From Hyaloperonospora brassicae (taxonomy: Eukaryota; Oomycota; Peronosporomycetes; Peronosporales; Peronosporaceae): a DNA stretch of 64,000 nt. Below the pieces are notes generated by a model. That model did not search any database. It was not told the DNA's origin and saw only the letters and a list, made by a program, of their open reading frames with translations. A program made the translations under genes and the position numbers. Positions 9,121 to 23,100 of this stretch are shown in pieces. Within the stretch, counting starts at the first letter, position 1; every line of letters begins with the position of its first letter. The stretch is from NCBI GenBank assembly GCA_947650285.1, contig CANTFL010001451.1, positions 496,001-560,000 of the forward strand. Reading direction: 5' to 3'.

Positions 9121-11370
9121 TACCAAGGTCTGCGACATGGTCCTCAGCTTACAGGTCCATTTACTGTGCAAAGTTATATTGGTGGCCAGGTCCTATTCCT
9201 ACATTGACTTTCCAACGTAGGCCAAACCTGTCATTTACCTGTTCGACCATGCTATCTCACATTGGGGAAAGTATTTTGACATACTACATGCGTCCCTTAC
9301 TATCGCCGTAGTTCTACACTACCGTATATTATTCGTCGCTCATCAGCACTCGGGTCCTTTTGGCATTTGGCGCTCTATTTCTGGCATACTCGACTACGTG
9401 TAAAGGCCATGTACTTTATCTTCTGAGTTTAACAAACTCCCCGCGCCGATGCTTCATAGTATTGACTTCAATTTGGAGGCGAATGGACGCTCGTTGGCTG
9501 TAATACAGCCACCCAGTTGTCACTAATGACACCACTATTAGTCGAGCTCGGTCTTTATCTGCCCTTTCAAATGTTAAGGGTTTGCGATACTTCGGTTACG
9601 AGAGCTGGGCGTTACCTCTTTCTCCGCTCATTCATTAGATTCGAGTCTACGGTATCGGATCTTGCTCTGATTCTTCGACTTGTACTCGAAGCTTGTTGGA
9701 GCCTTAAAGATTTTACCCTTTCTGATCGATTTATACGCCCACATGTTTTGCACCTTTTAAGCTAACGTTTGGGTACCTTTGAATTGGCTGCAATTAGTGT
9801 GGCGCGCATTTGGCACCTTATAGCCATACCATCATCCCCCATGATACCATTGTCACGCCTGGGCCTATACTCAGGTCCACCGCCGGCTATGCAGAGTCGC
9901 GACTTCAAAATGGGCAAGTACTTACTTTTAATATGCCTCTTTCTATTCCGTGTATAATACAACGAATTATTTCTGGGGGCTCGCTTCCAAAACCATCCCG
10001 GGGCTGTTGTTCTCTGTCACTTTGAGTGTGGTGTTGTAAAGACGATATTCTACCTTTTTCAAAAAAATGTCCTATGCGGATCACGTTTGGACTTTCCGGT
10101 TCGACCATTTTACACCTCAGTAAAGTTCCTTTCCTGAATAGAGATCGGTTCTATTTTTCCATATGACTCCGACCCCGGCTGCACAACAGGCGCATGGCTA
10201 CAGCCTTTCGTGATTTTCCATATTTTGGGGGAAATCATCTTTTGCTCTTTATGAATCCATCGGAATAGTATTCGGTTCAATGATGCTGCAGCGAACATTC
10301 TTATCCGCGCTGTTGCTTAAGTTCATACGTAGTGTTTTTCTTAGGATTTGGCAAGATACAGCCGTCGCCTTTCCAGTTTAGCCCTGAGACAACTCAACAC
10401 TTTGCGATCGGCTCTACATATTCAGCGACAGTTCGGCCTTATGTTTTAAATGATGTTGATGTTTCGCCAGATTGACCTGGATTTGCAATTTTAAGCGTCT
10501 GTCTCGTGCCATTTTGTCGAAATGGCATACCGCACTTTATCATTTAGTTTCTGTCTTAATAACGATTGTCGTATTTCTTGCCGTCGCGCGATTACAAAGG
10601 TACCCTGTTTTGATTGGTCTGGATCAGCTTGTATTGGAATTCGTCTTTGGCTATTCTAACGGAAATTGCCTGATCTAAGTGTCTTACTGTGGACTTCGCA
10701 TTGGCCTCTGAATTTTCTTCTCGCCTTTTGCAGTTTGACTTATGCTTTGGCCTTTTCTTCACGATTCTTACATCTTCATGACTTTATTTATTTGCTGTCC
10801 GCGCCGGGTGTGGTCATGGCTTACACCGATAAAGTCACTTACTGCGAACTTAAATGGAAGGGGTCTGGGTACTACCGTGAAATTGTACCCCTAACGCCTC
10901 CGAACCCTACCGTTACAGTACAACCACCGGCAACCTTCTAGGAAGGGTTTGACGGCGACCCATCAAGCAAGCTTGGGGACAAAAGGTCTATTTCGTTTTA
11001 GCATTAGGTACTAGTGCCACACTACATCACTCGAAGGCTTGTACCGCAAGCATCTTTTATGGTCTATTATGTCGTAAAAGGGATTAAACTCGCGTCGTCA
11101 AATTCCTTGTGCCTCAGCACTGAAACAAGAACACATGAGATTCTAAGGTGCATGATTTACCATATAAGCTCTTCGAAATTGTGCGCTGTCTTTCTATCCT
11201 GTAATCACCTTATAAACGACTTTCATGTATTTATTTCCGCTTGCTTTGGATATGAAGTTCACTTCGAAATATTATCTGAGTTCACTTACTCATTTTCTAT
11301 ATCCACTCACTCATTTTTAAAATTCGCTATTTTCTCTTCGAATTACCGTTTGAGTTTCGCTACTATTTGA
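9121..11370 (+). other. T-rich continuation of the decayed LINE
   Basis: No confident gene. The stretch is visibly richer in T than A on the plus strand and has short plus-strand open frames. The best kept is 10666-10941, ending in ELKWKGSGYYREIVPL followed by a Pro/Thr-rich segment. It is most simply the 3' part of the LINE above, decayed beyond recognition. Confidence 0.4.
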
Positions 11371-13608
11371 CCCTCTGTGTCTTTGTCGATCGAAGCACGG
11401 CAGTAAGATTAATGATGGATATCAGTGTAATCAAACTTATTTCTTCGGATCTGATTGGCGGCTTCAATCTGCGACCAAGACATTTCATCACCTAAATATA
11501 AAAGCTACAAAACGATAATGCCGAATATACTGTAGTTCTCTCGTTGAAATTGACGATAACGAACCAGTCGCAATATGACTGTCCCACATGAATGACAAAA
11601 AATAGGATACAGACCCAGGTATGACCGCCAAGATCGACGAATTTCGAGCAAAAGATTCACAAAAGGAATTTGGTCAAGTAGTGCAGATAGCAGCTTCTTG
11701 ACTGAAAACAGATTTAGAGCCGCTCACTTTATAGCTCAGGTAAAGATTAAGGGAATAAGCTAAATCTAGAGAAACGGCCCCACACTCACTAGTGTCAGAA
11801 ACGCGAGCTTGTGCTTTAGCAGTAAGAACAGAGCGGGTCTATGCACACAAATAGATTAGGTCTGTTCATATATATAAAATAATTATCACAGGTACACGGT
11901 ATCCTACAATGTATTTGTAAACTCAAAGGTATCATCTCCCCACCCTTGACAACAAATTGTCGACACCATTCATCAACTTTCGTACCATCTTATAGCGTTT
12001 TATAGTCAGCTAAATAACATGCACCTTCGCATTTTGTTACACATTAGATCGAACGAAGACGCCGTTTGGCAACACACCGTAGACATTAAAAGTATCTTCA
12101 TATGTAAATGGTAGACTTTGATGACTAAAAACTTCTAAATGTCGATAAGAAACTCCAATACGCACTTCTTTGATGAGGTGGACACAACCGATCTCAGCTC
12201 CGCTTTTTAAATATAACACCGCTCTTGCGGAGACAGTGCTATACAATTCCCGGAGCTAATTGCAATTATCAAGATCGATTGGAATCATGAAAAAGAGCTA
12301 CATGCAGAGTTCAATGGTCGCCTATAGTATAAAAAATCGCATTTTCGCAGGCAAAGATTCGTCGTTTCGCTCTTTAGTATGACGCATATATCGACAATTC
12401 ACAGGGCAATCATTTATAGAATGACATACCGACCTAGGACAAGTACGCCAAAAAGTAGTGCTAGTATACGAGCAATACGAAAACACCTCGTTACGCTATG
12501 TGTTGTGCCTCAAACCGAAAAGAATTACGAGTTTATTGGTAGCATCAGTATTCCCCATGATATACATTCGCAACATTTTTACCCAGGTGAAAAATGAACT
12601 ATGACGATAAATGCGCTTCGCCCGATACTTGCTACTCGTGCGTTGTTTATACAGCTGAAATTTATATGTATATGAGCTATTTAGTCGATGAACGTTATTA
12701 TTTTAAGAATTGCTACGATTATATCAAGCGGAAAAATAAAGGCCGCCTGTGTTTGACTAATGATCACAACTTATTGAAACGTGTCATACGCTTTTGTGCA
12801 CAAACGGATTACGGCTGACACAGCCACGGAATCTTTGACGCTCTTATGTGGTACCGCAACTTTCTCACAAAATATTGCTCGCATCTCGTAGCGATTGGTA
12901 ATCAATCTCGTGAGATATTATGTAACGGGGTTACACGTCGACTGGTAGCCGACAATAGGTGTGGTGCAAACAAGGGATGGGATTCCCTGTATAGTGATAT
13001 TAAACCACAGTATCAATTGTCCAAGACTAATTTCTGTCAATTATTGATTACGAGATCTTTTGAGATCGATGTTTGGGACATAGCGAGTAGGTTAATTACG
13101 TTGTTCTAAGTATTCTTCTAGATTAAAAGTATAAATAAAGTTCAGCTCCCATTTTAATTCGAAATACACGTGCCTCTCTGAGGCATCTTGCGAACGTTCA
13201 AGGAGTTAAGCAACGCCTTGTTAAGGCATATATTCCTAGTGCACTATTTGCTGTGATTTTCGGAATCATTTGGTCCCCCTGGAACAGGGACCGTAAGCTC
13301 TATGAGCTTGTTGACACAATGAGTCGGATTCTCCGAACCAAACATTAAGTTCTTTGAGCCAGTCGACTCTGAGTCGGGTTTATTGAACCTTAAGTTGCTC
13401 GTTGAGCGTTAAAGTCTTCCTATGACAAAAGGAGATGTGTATCTCCGCTACATACTAAGCCATGTATATTATGAGACTTAATGATTCATTATACAGCCTG
13501 CGACTGCAACTTCTTTTAAATATAAAAATAGCAATAATAACAGTGAATTGCTGAATTACGCCCCTTTTCCTTAGATTCACACCCTTCCATAAAATCTTAT
13601 ACATACAA
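11371..13608. other. No recognisable gene; AT-leaning sequence
   Basis: Only short open frames (at most 87 codons) with no family resemblance that I can see. 13140-13450 contains several small inverted repeats (for example GGAGAT..ATCTCC at 13430) reminiscent of the Gypsy element's hairpins, so it may be a scrap of such an element. Nothing else can be supported. Confidence 0.5.
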
Positions 13609-13860
13609 GGTACGCAATCGCCGTTTGACAAAGACGAGTACTTTCTCTGCCACTTGGCTATAAGCGACACCTTGCGCACTGCTATAGCTGCTGGTACCGA
13701 CATAGGCAAAAAGGTCAAAGCCGCGATGAAGTCGGGCGCACTTGTGACCGACGAGATTGTCGTCGGTATCATTAAGGACGCCATCAAGAGTTCGGAATTT
13801 TGTCGTAGCTTTATTCTTCACGACCTCCCACGAACGGTCGTGCATGTCAAAAAGGTGAGA
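13609..13860 (+). pseudogene. Adenylate kinase fragment (NMP-binding region)
   Basis: About 84 codons in one open frame match eukaryotic adenylate kinase from just after the P-loop. They run GTQSP (end of the P-loop region), LCHLAISDTLRTAIAAG (family: CHLATGDMLR), GKKVKAAMKSGALVTDEIV, IIKDAIKSS and FILHDLPRTVV (family: FILDGFPRT). The enzyme interconverts 2 ADP with ATP and AMP. Here the P-loop glycines, the catalytic DGFPR Asp-Gly and the lid and C-terminal domains are missing or changed, so the piece is non-functional. It is followed at once by a second host-gene fragment, and 13860 (GTGAGA) could be a relic 5' splice site. Recognition is by motif only. Confidence 0.85.
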
Positions 13861-13949
13861 ACAAGAGGAGATACAGGCGAGTGTTCAGGTTGCAACGCAG
13901 AGGCTGACCTAGTTCCCTTCTTTTGTATGCGTAGTCCTCGCAACTAAAT

Positions 13950-14346
13950 TTGTACCTGCTGGCCCTCAACGACGTCTCTTGCGCTGGCTGGGCGTACGTG
14001 TTGTACTTAACCGTGACAACGGTCCTTAAGGCGCGTGAAGGTGGCGATTTAGACTGGAGCCAAGTGGCACAAATCACGTGGGGCGTTGTGTCACTGCCTC
14101 TAAAGTGGTTCAGACGATGGCCGTAATGAAGATCGTGCACGATGCCGTTGGCTTTGTGCGATACCCAGTGGGCTCTACACTCATGCAAGTGAGCTCTCGG
14201 CTATGGCTCGTCTGGGCTTTGTCCCGCCTCGCGCTATCTGTTCGGCTTCCCGCTTATGGTGGGGCCTCGTGGAGTTGCCGCGCTACTCTTTACATGCACT
14301 AACTCTGTACGACGCCGTGCCCAACGTCCTCGTATATTCACTTAAA
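13950..14346 (+). pseudogene. PTPLA/HACD-type 3-hydroxyacyl-CoA dehydratase fragment
   Basis: Plus-strand reading gives LALNDVSCAGWAYVLYLTV (first membrane segment of the family), then after a frameshift near 14090 KVVQTMAVMKIVHDAVGFV and LMQVSSRLWLVW. After another shift it gives GLVELPRYSLHALTLYDAV at 14263-14322, which contains the family's E-x-PRY active-site region. The intact enzyme is an ER membrane protein that dehydrates 3-hydroxyacyl-CoA in very-long-chain fatty acid elongation. At least two frameshifts and the missing C-terminus show a dead copy. It lies in the same orientation as, and 90 bp after, the adenylate kinase piece. Confidence 0.85.
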
Positions 14347-14358
14347 AGGGACGGATAA

Positions 14359-14565
14359 TCAATTCGGCGTGAGCTGTGTCTGGCGTTGGCGCTCTTTTCC
14401 AACCATTTGTACGTTTACGGCACCTCGATCACAATTAAGGTAGACACGCTTTCCTGCAATCGAACTTTTAATCTTAACAGCATAGCCTTGGCCGCGTGCG
14501 AACGTCTGCACAGTATCTATAAGTTGCTCCCGACTGGCATGCTCAACCTCGGGAGGAGGAAGCAT
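14359..14565 (-). pseudogene. FAR1-like DNA-binding fragment of a MULE transposase
   Basis: The minus-strand frame reads SREQLIDTVQTFARGQGYAV, then KRVYLNCDRG. This spacing (helix, GYAV-x-(6-8)-basic, then a Y-L-x-CDRG strand) is that of the FAR1/WRKY-GCM1-type N-terminal domain found in Mutator-like transposases, common in oomycetes. The rest of the transposase is absent. Its position against two captured host-gene pieces suggests a MULE context. Confidence 0.6.
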
Positions 14566-14599
14566 GTTATCGCGTGGTGCCCTTTCAGGAAACGCTGGA

Positions 14600-17500
14600 G
14601 GAGCTAGACCACAGGCGTGAGTAGTATCTTATGTATTTATTACGCATTATTGCCAATTAATGGCCTAGATTATTAAGTAATACCTATGTCAAAATTAAAA
14701 TCTGGATGAATAGGGAGTTTAACTATAAGATTTTGAAGGAAGGGTGTAAATCTAAGGAAAAGGGGTGTGTATTTAGCAATATCCTAATAATAATATCATC
14801 AACATTTATAAAAAAATATCATCGATTTGATGTCGTGTCAATGACGTGTTTCGGTAATTTTGACTTTATAAAGAGGTTACAATTGTAACTAAAGTTTCGA
14901 GTCTTTTTTAATAGGTGTGGTATTGCGTGCTTTAAATATAGAAACACGTATCACTGTATAAGGCTAAGATCCCGTATCTTAATATTGTCTCAACCAGTAC
15001 GGGCAAAAAATGAATGTAGGACGCATTTAATAATGCGCTTTAATAATGAAAATTGTCGATCTAATCATCTCAATTATTTGTGTTGGCGCTCTTCCAAAAT
15101 TAAAAAAGAACTAGTTGAATCATAGTCATTAATAGTGCAAAGGGCAATGATATTATCAATTTAAATAGACTTGTATATGTGGCTTGGTATTGCCACCAAC
15201 GACGATAGCGTTAATTTGTATGCCGCGATATGCTGCGATATGCATGATTTTTGAAGTTGTTGAGATATATACAGCGCTTGTCCACATAAGTAACACAGTC
15301 AGTGAATATAAGCGTATGATGAAACCATCAAAGTCAATAGTATTTTAGCTATCCCTTTCCGAGAATTGTAAATAATTAATAACACCTACAAGTGGCAAGT
15401 TGATTTGATATAGATAAGTCAGGATACGATGGATATACCGCAAAAAGATCTAAATGCATTATAGAGCTTTTGGAGATCAATTTTACAAAATTACATCTGT
15501 ATGTATATTCGTACAAAAGAACGACATAGAATCTTTTATATCGATTACCCCGACAGAAGATACAAGCATTGTTGTGTATATGAGCACGGGTATCATTTGA
15601 TACAGCGTCTCACGTCAGAATCGGTATTAAAACAAGCAAGATTCGTGCAGGTCTAGAGGTTTTTTTACCTCGGGGCCACATTAAAACGGCGTAAGGTTAC
15701 TTTTAGAGCTAAGCCGGTACTACAAGGATACGTCCTGAGCATATATGCCTATATTCTTAGTCGCACAGAAAGTATTGTAACAATCGGCTTTGTATTCTCT
15801 GAGAAAGTTTCAGGTTAGGCATCTGCAGGTCTCCTATTTCTTTCAGCGATCAAAAAGATTTTATACCATCTACATTAAGCACTTCCTTCCATATTTCCGA
15901 TTAACTTACAATACGTAATTGATATAGCTTTGTAATTTGTGAAGCATTAATCATCAATTAGCGGAGGAACGCATTGACCAAAAATTAAAAAAATTATTGC
16001 TACCACGATATATAATTTCATTTGTCGAGATTATTATTAAAACGGGCAAATAGCTGGTGTAAATTAAACTTTTGTTTTATAATTGCCCATATATTTCACG
16101 AAACTTCTCACATTCTGAGACAAAAGCTGTAAATATTACAAAGCACTAGTTTTAAACACCCAAATAAACAATTCTTTTTCGCTAGCTCATTTTCTTTAAA
16201 CCATAAGCGGTAACAGTCTCACTGTGCAGAATCAACGTCATAACTCACACAATCAAAAGTTGAAATCATGGCCAATTAATAAAAATTGACGGATAAGTGG
16301 ATACATATTGTACGGAAGTCAGCGCGTCTGAATATTGAAGAAGTCAATGAAGAATTGCTAGCCCAAAAAAGTTAAACATCCGTCTAATTTAGATATATAA
16401 GTAGATGTGGTTATGCAAGTGACTAAACAGTTAGCGTACGATTGACATCAGTATGAGTTTGGACTTCGATGAAGGCCTGCTGTATGGACAGATGTTGCTT
16501 ATTTAGTGGATCCACGAGATGTCGAGTATCTAGCAAAAGTCTATGATATTTTAACAGAAAAGATAAAACGGAGTTTTTGTTAAGATTTGAGAGATCATCA
16601 AGAAAACAAGATGAAATATGTAATGTTACGTCAATTTTAACGCTTTCATTCATTTTGGGTTATACTACATTTCAAGGCAATTTAGAGCCACTAATGTTCA
16701 TATGTAGGATTTGTTTGGCCTTAAACCGGTCTACGATTTGCCAGGATCTCATGTATATAAATATTTTGCGGGCGGTATATAGTTGTCTCCGGTAAGTTTA
16801 GCCGGATTTAGGAAGTCGTTTTGACTATTACCGTTATGCTTTATATATAAATAAACGAATTAGTCGGGAATTAAACGGATTAAATCTGCAGAATGACATG
16901 GAAATATAAGCCCAGAGCGCATTTTACGTCTGTAACATTATTTTTTAAATTCATCGCAACATACCTGCGGCGGATTCCGTCGATGCGGTCTAAGTTCTAG
17001 TTGGCTCCTGGCTTGGTCAACACATATATGTCATCTCAGCGACACACTTAAATTATATTATAAACTAATTGTATGTTCATCGAAATAATACTCTCTAGAT
17101 AGTCTCACTTAATTATGTATCGACATATGATAAAAGGTCGCACCGTGATTAACATATGGTTTAATCGTCACTTTGCCAGCACTTCAGACGTTATTTTAAA
17201 TGTACGCGATCCCGTCGACTTTTACATCGCCAAAATATCGTAAATATGTTTGGATTGAAGTGTTTAAAAGCATGAAGGTGCGCGACTGGGCACTATTAAT
17301 TGTATCAAATGCGCCCGTCGGCATAATGATCTCCTTCTTAGTATTTGTTATTTCACCAAACACTTCTTTGAACTTGGGCTCCCCATAAGTGATGTCACAT
17401 TATCGCCAGACAAATTAGAATCCTGAAGCCCATCTGGGTAAATACGGCTTCCATTAAGCAAATTTTAGATGCGTATCACTCTTTGTTGCAAATACTTCCT

Positions 17501-19850
17501 TAGAGAGCCTGTTCTATATCGTTCTTCATCAGCCAACTCGTTTCGCACATGGCTAACCTCCACAATCAGTATAATTGTCAATTATATAATTCATTGATTT
17601 TGTGCTCATTTATTCAATGGTGCTTTTTGCAATCAATGCAACGTCCTATGTAATTAAGTCGTAGTTGGCGATCAGTATGCGATCATTACTGCCATCGCAT
17701 GCGTTACGCGCATTTACAAGCCGACGTGGTATGTGAGCAAGCTAGACACATACGTGTATTGCAAAAATCTCGTCTTCAGGCGTGAAGCCAAAAATTTAAA
17801 CTGTGTCTGCAGCAAGTTGGTAAATAGTTAAAAATACAAAGGTTATTATAATTACGGGCATTAAACACCGCGATCTCGTGAATGAGGATAAATATGATCA
17901 GTTTACGTCAAGCGCGTTTATGTTCCGCAGTTATGAAGCTAGAGCCGCAAAACATAATGCGTATTAATAACAAAAGAATATTGCTGGCGATCGATGCAAT
18001 ACCGTAGATAAAGTGCAGTAAATCATATCAGCTACAGAACAGGAACCGTCAAAATTAATACGCTAAGTAAAAGTTTTCAATCACAGATTATCGATATTGC
18101 ATTAAAAATGGAGCAATACCAAATTTCGAAGGTGAGGTACTTTTTCATGACTACAACGTTCATGTAAAAATCAAATGAGTAAATCTATCAACACGTTCGC
18201 AATACCAGAGACAGTTGGTAAGGCCATACCATGAAAATAATTAGTCACTGATTACTTTATGCAGCTTACAACTATGCATTAAACCTTTCCCGACTCTTAT
18301 CAATAATTTTGGATGCCGTGCAAAGCTGCTCACCTAACTCTGCGATCCCTCACCGAGCTAGTCACCCCGCCTCTGCAAAAACCAATCAATTAAATTTTTA
18401 AGCTATATTCTGAAAGACTTATACCACCTAGCCTTTTAATATTATAATGTCTTCCATGATACGTAAACATGTGTGGAATTTGTACTTTTTTATATTGCAA
18501 TAGGAGACTCGTTTGATGGCAAATGGATATATTAAACATTTTTGCTTGTTGTACGATATACTTTATAGGGGTCTGAATGTATATTAATAACACGAATTGA
18601 TTGGACGGGTCGATAGTAATAGGAGAAGAAATACATGTAATTAGACTTTTACGACCCATATTTATCATGTAAAGCATTGTAGTCCTCACACATGTAAACT
18701 AAATAAACCATAAAAATATGCGCTTTCTCGTCACCTGGACATTACTTACGGTACAACCTTGTGACTGTGCATCGAGAGTACACACCTTAAAACGCTTTAT
18801 CGGCAAAAAAATAATCGGCCTTTTCAGGAATTGTGTCACAAATTAGTATCCGATTAAGATAATTTGCCGCCAAATATCCTTGCACATCGTTTTTTAGAGC
18901 TTAACGAGTGTCTAGCAGCCAGTCGTCGATTAAATTAAATTATCTTTAGACAATATAATGTCTATTATATATCTAGATTCGCGCGACGATTATATAAGTA
19001 AATTTGAGAAGCAAAAGCTGCTTACTGTATTTCTATAAGAAGCAAATAAAAGCTCGACACGTGCAAAATACCACAAGCTATATTAGACCTCCACGTATCG
19101 GCCTTAAAAATCACAATTCATAAGGATGACAATTAATGATGATATCATATACGGCTTAACGATGCAGTCATATTCTCGATGTTTTTATTAAAGGACATCT
19201 TTGTATTATTTTATGGTGTTCAAAGGTGCAAATAGTGGGACAAATATGTCTAGACACAATGAGAATATATTTCTCGAAGTGCGAGACCGACTAAAAATTT
19301 TAAATGCAAACGTCCGACTAAAGAACTCGTACAGCGACAAAGCATCTTGTCATGAAGATATAAATGATTTTGCACACCGATAAAAGAAAAGTCTTATAAT
19401 GCAAGCAGCATTTTATAATTTAACGTTACACTCCAAGTTGTCACTTCACACTTTGCACCCTTGCTTTTTCGAATAATTTTGTCTACCACTTCGAAAGAAA
19501 TAAGATAGCATCGAAAATGCTTGGAACAGACCATTATGGAAGGTGCATTAATTCAATTATAATCTATACGGAAAATATCAGTTAAGCTACATGACTCTTT
19601 GAAAATATATTTAACATCATACAAAATACAATAGATAAATTTTTAAGTTTTATGGACATTATCAATTTAAAGGACCATTGTCATGCATGTCCCATTTTCG
19701 CTTACACTTCGGTCTTTTTTCGGCTTTATAAATGATACTTGGTTACCTAACCTTCACTTTTCAAATATTTTTCGTCTCCGCACGGCCCTATCAGCCACGT
19801 ATCTATTAGAATTAATAGGTTGAGAAGTACAAGAGGACACGACCTATTTA
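14600..19850. other. AT-rich block without recognisable genes
   Basis: More than 5 kb of visibly AT-rich sequence. The longest open frames are 60-100 codons, with no domain I can name and no repeat array. Composition changes sharply near 14.6 kb and again near 19.85 kb, where GC-balanced LINE sequence begins. It may be old transposon sequence decayed by C-to-T change. Confidence 0.6.
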
Positions 19851-20149
19851 TCTTCTCAAGAGCTTGCACCAGGAGCCCATTCTTCCGTCACGCACCATGC
19901 GTGAAGCGAAGAACCCCGACATAGGTGAGCTCCTCGCACCGAAATGCGTACCGCCCGACACGACCGTCTCGGAGTAGCATACGCAGACTTTAAATACGCG
20001 GCCTTCCACCACTGGAGACCCGAGCAGTATCGACGGATCGAGCGCTCTACCTTTTCCCCGTTTAGAGGGGGCAGAAGATGATCAGCAGCCCCCTCCACCG
20101 CTCCCTCATCTGCTTCACGATAGCAACACGTACTGTAATGGAGGGACTC

Positions 20150-23100
20150 CCTCTGTGGAAAACTCCGGACAGCGGCAGCCCCAGGTTCACCCAGCAGCGA
20201 AAGCGGCGACGCAGGGCCAGCCAACCAGTGTGGTGTAGTCTCAGGAAATGTATGCGGCTGTGGTGGATGCGCGAAAAGAGGCTCCATATGAACCCCGCAT
20301 GACGCACGGATGAAAACGATTGCAGAACTGTTCGCGATAGTTTACGATACCGTCGTGATCGACTCAGAGATATTCCGCCTGGCAAGAAGCGAATTTCTAA
20401 ATTCGACATCGACGAGAAGGTGGTATTGTTCCAGTTCTTCGAGGAAGCATGTGTGGCGTGCGACGATTCTTACGAGGCATGGGTGGCTTAGGCTAAGAAT
20501 GTGACGCCTTCGCTGTAAATCACGAATTTTCCCTTCACGCTCATCTTACAGATTATGATCAGCAAGGTCAAATCGACGAAGCTGACACCACTCACCCCGT
20601 GGCCGACTACTAACACGCCGAACTCCGACTCAGTGGAAGGTGCCGACGGTCACCATGGAATACGGGCGATCTACAAGCCATTTCTTTTCAATCTATCATT
20701 CTACAACGCGAAAGGTATTAAAACTTTGCGTGCGCTATGCCTACATGTAACGGGGCACACCCTTGCGTGAGCTTAACGCAAGGGTATCGGGTCCCCCGAC
20801 AGACATACACGAGGCGAACGAGGAAGCGTAGGATAAGGAAAAAGTAAAACTGTTATATTAATATAATTAAGTCTTTTTGCTACTGTCTCTCTGTTTGACT
20901 TAACTTAATTTGCTAATATAACTGAGTGTATGGTGACGTCTCGTCACCACTCATTGCGCGCGTCCTGCGGCGATTGGTGGGTTGATATCATCAAGATATC
21001 AACCGATGAACAGACTCTTTGGTCGACCCTTCAATATCACCACTTCGGTGGTTTTGTTTAAAGAATATTCACTTAATATTCTTTATTGTCTCTTTCCTTA
21101 AAGTGACAATTCCATGTAACGGGCTGCCCCGTTACACTACAGCCGGCGGTGTCCACAAGCAGGAGCCGACTTCGTGACGGCACGCAGGACAAATATCGCA
21201 TAATCAGCGGCCTAGCTGAAGGGATTATTGTTTGCAGGCGTTTACGCTTTTTTAAATGACGTGCAGGATTCCAAGAAACGATTTCTCTGTTCAGGACAAT
21301 ACAGGTTCAAGTCGAAGGAGAACTAGTCTTACACCTGCGCGTCGAGCTTAACATCAGGATGTGCCGCCAGAATACGAGTGCGATCAAGGAGGACCATTTG
21401 CTGGTAGCAAAGCGCTTGCGAGTGAACCAGAATGAGCTGCGGCGGCTAATAAATGCAGCCAATACGATCAGCTACAACTAGGTAAAACGCAGCATCCATA
21501 TTTACTTATTCGATCGAGCGACGGCACGTGAAGTAGAGTCTATCGAAAGTCCTTTTCGACGAGCGGTGTATCGAATGATCAACGTACATCTGCCAGCTCC
21601 GGGGTCCGTTAGGGACAGGCAGAATGGTAGGGATGGACTTGGTGTTGCAGCAGCCAGGGAGTAGTATACCGTGGATCTACATAACGTCACAAGTTTTACG
21701 GATACCGGTACACTAACCACGTATTTTTCGGCTCATTTTGCAGCAAATTTCGACCTGGAAGACTTAGTATTTGCAATACTAACTCCCGGACCTATACAGT
21801 CTGGTGGCTGACCGTCCAACTTGCCGGCTGTCCAAACTTCTTGAGTGGTGTCGTACGCATTATCTGATTTAGGCTACCAATCATATTATAGCTCCCTGAG
21901 GCCTGCCGCTGTCTTTAGTGCTTGGCTTGCGGGGGGTTAAGACATACCATGGCCCGGTGCCGCTTTTACGGAAGCTCAGTTGAGCGGCCACGATAGCAGA
22001 GTCGCTACCGAACGGGAAATTGCAGCGCTACAGGATTTAGCTACACCATTTTACAGCCTAGACGAGGTTAAAATCAGCAGCGCGCAGACAGCATTACAGC
22101 ACGGCTAGGACAATAGGTCTCAAGAGGCAGTTGCTCCATCCGCGACAGATGCTGGATCTTCCAACGTACCACGATAAAAGCGCCTAATCCTAGCGGCCAT
22201 CAGTCTCCTTTAAGCCTTCCGCAGACCGCAGTAATTTCGATGAATAGATGGGTGGCGGTGACTATCCAACGGCGTCGACGTCATTTGCCTGTTCTCGGGA
22301 CCGACTAGCACGTCTTCGTAAAGCAGCCTATTTTTATGCTGACCTCGAGGTCTGGCCGGTGGACACGAGTGAAGCAGTCGATCCTCCTTCTTCCTCGCCT
22401 ACGGGGGTGGGTGCAGTCGATCTCTCGTCCGGTAACGACGAGATAAAACATCCGTCGCTGACAATTACGGAAGGGATAAGCAGCAGCAGCTACATCTTCG
22501 TGCGACAGATCCGCTAGAACTTCCGCCCACATCGCAGATACTCACACGTTTACAGCAGGAACGCGCTACTTTACGCTAAGTGGTATCGGATATGCGGCCA
22601 AGCTTGGGATCGATAATTCCACCCAAGGTCATGGACTTATCCACGTAGCTCGATCTTTCAACTATCGGAAAAGGTCCCAGACTTACGCCGGTGACAATCC
22701 CAGCCACTATTAATTGTATTGCAATGGCGTTAGCCCAGGCCGTTTCTGATCATGACCCGGTTGCCGACGATTTTTCTTTGGAGTTTATCACGGCTTGTAT
22801 TGAACGAATTATCTACCGGGCGGTACTTTTACATTTTGATGAACAATTTATTCAATCTGTTCGTACGGCCACGCTGGTCAATGTGCAACGTGGATTGGAA
22901 GGCATGACCCCACAAAAATTTTAAAACAATTAATGTTGTATTTACATGATTATGTCACCTCCCCTTCTGTCCGTGTCTCTTTAATCGAGAGGCACACTTG
23001 GGGCAGCAGTGAAATTTTATCGATCGCTGCTAACTTTTTACGACGTAAGGTATTTGTACTTAAACGCAACAAGGACGGAAAACAATCGTGAGCATGCTCC

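Noticed and set aside
12379..13109. Three consecutive short plus-strand frames (72-87 codons)
   Set aside because: No shared domain or splice logic; length is expected by chance in such sequence.
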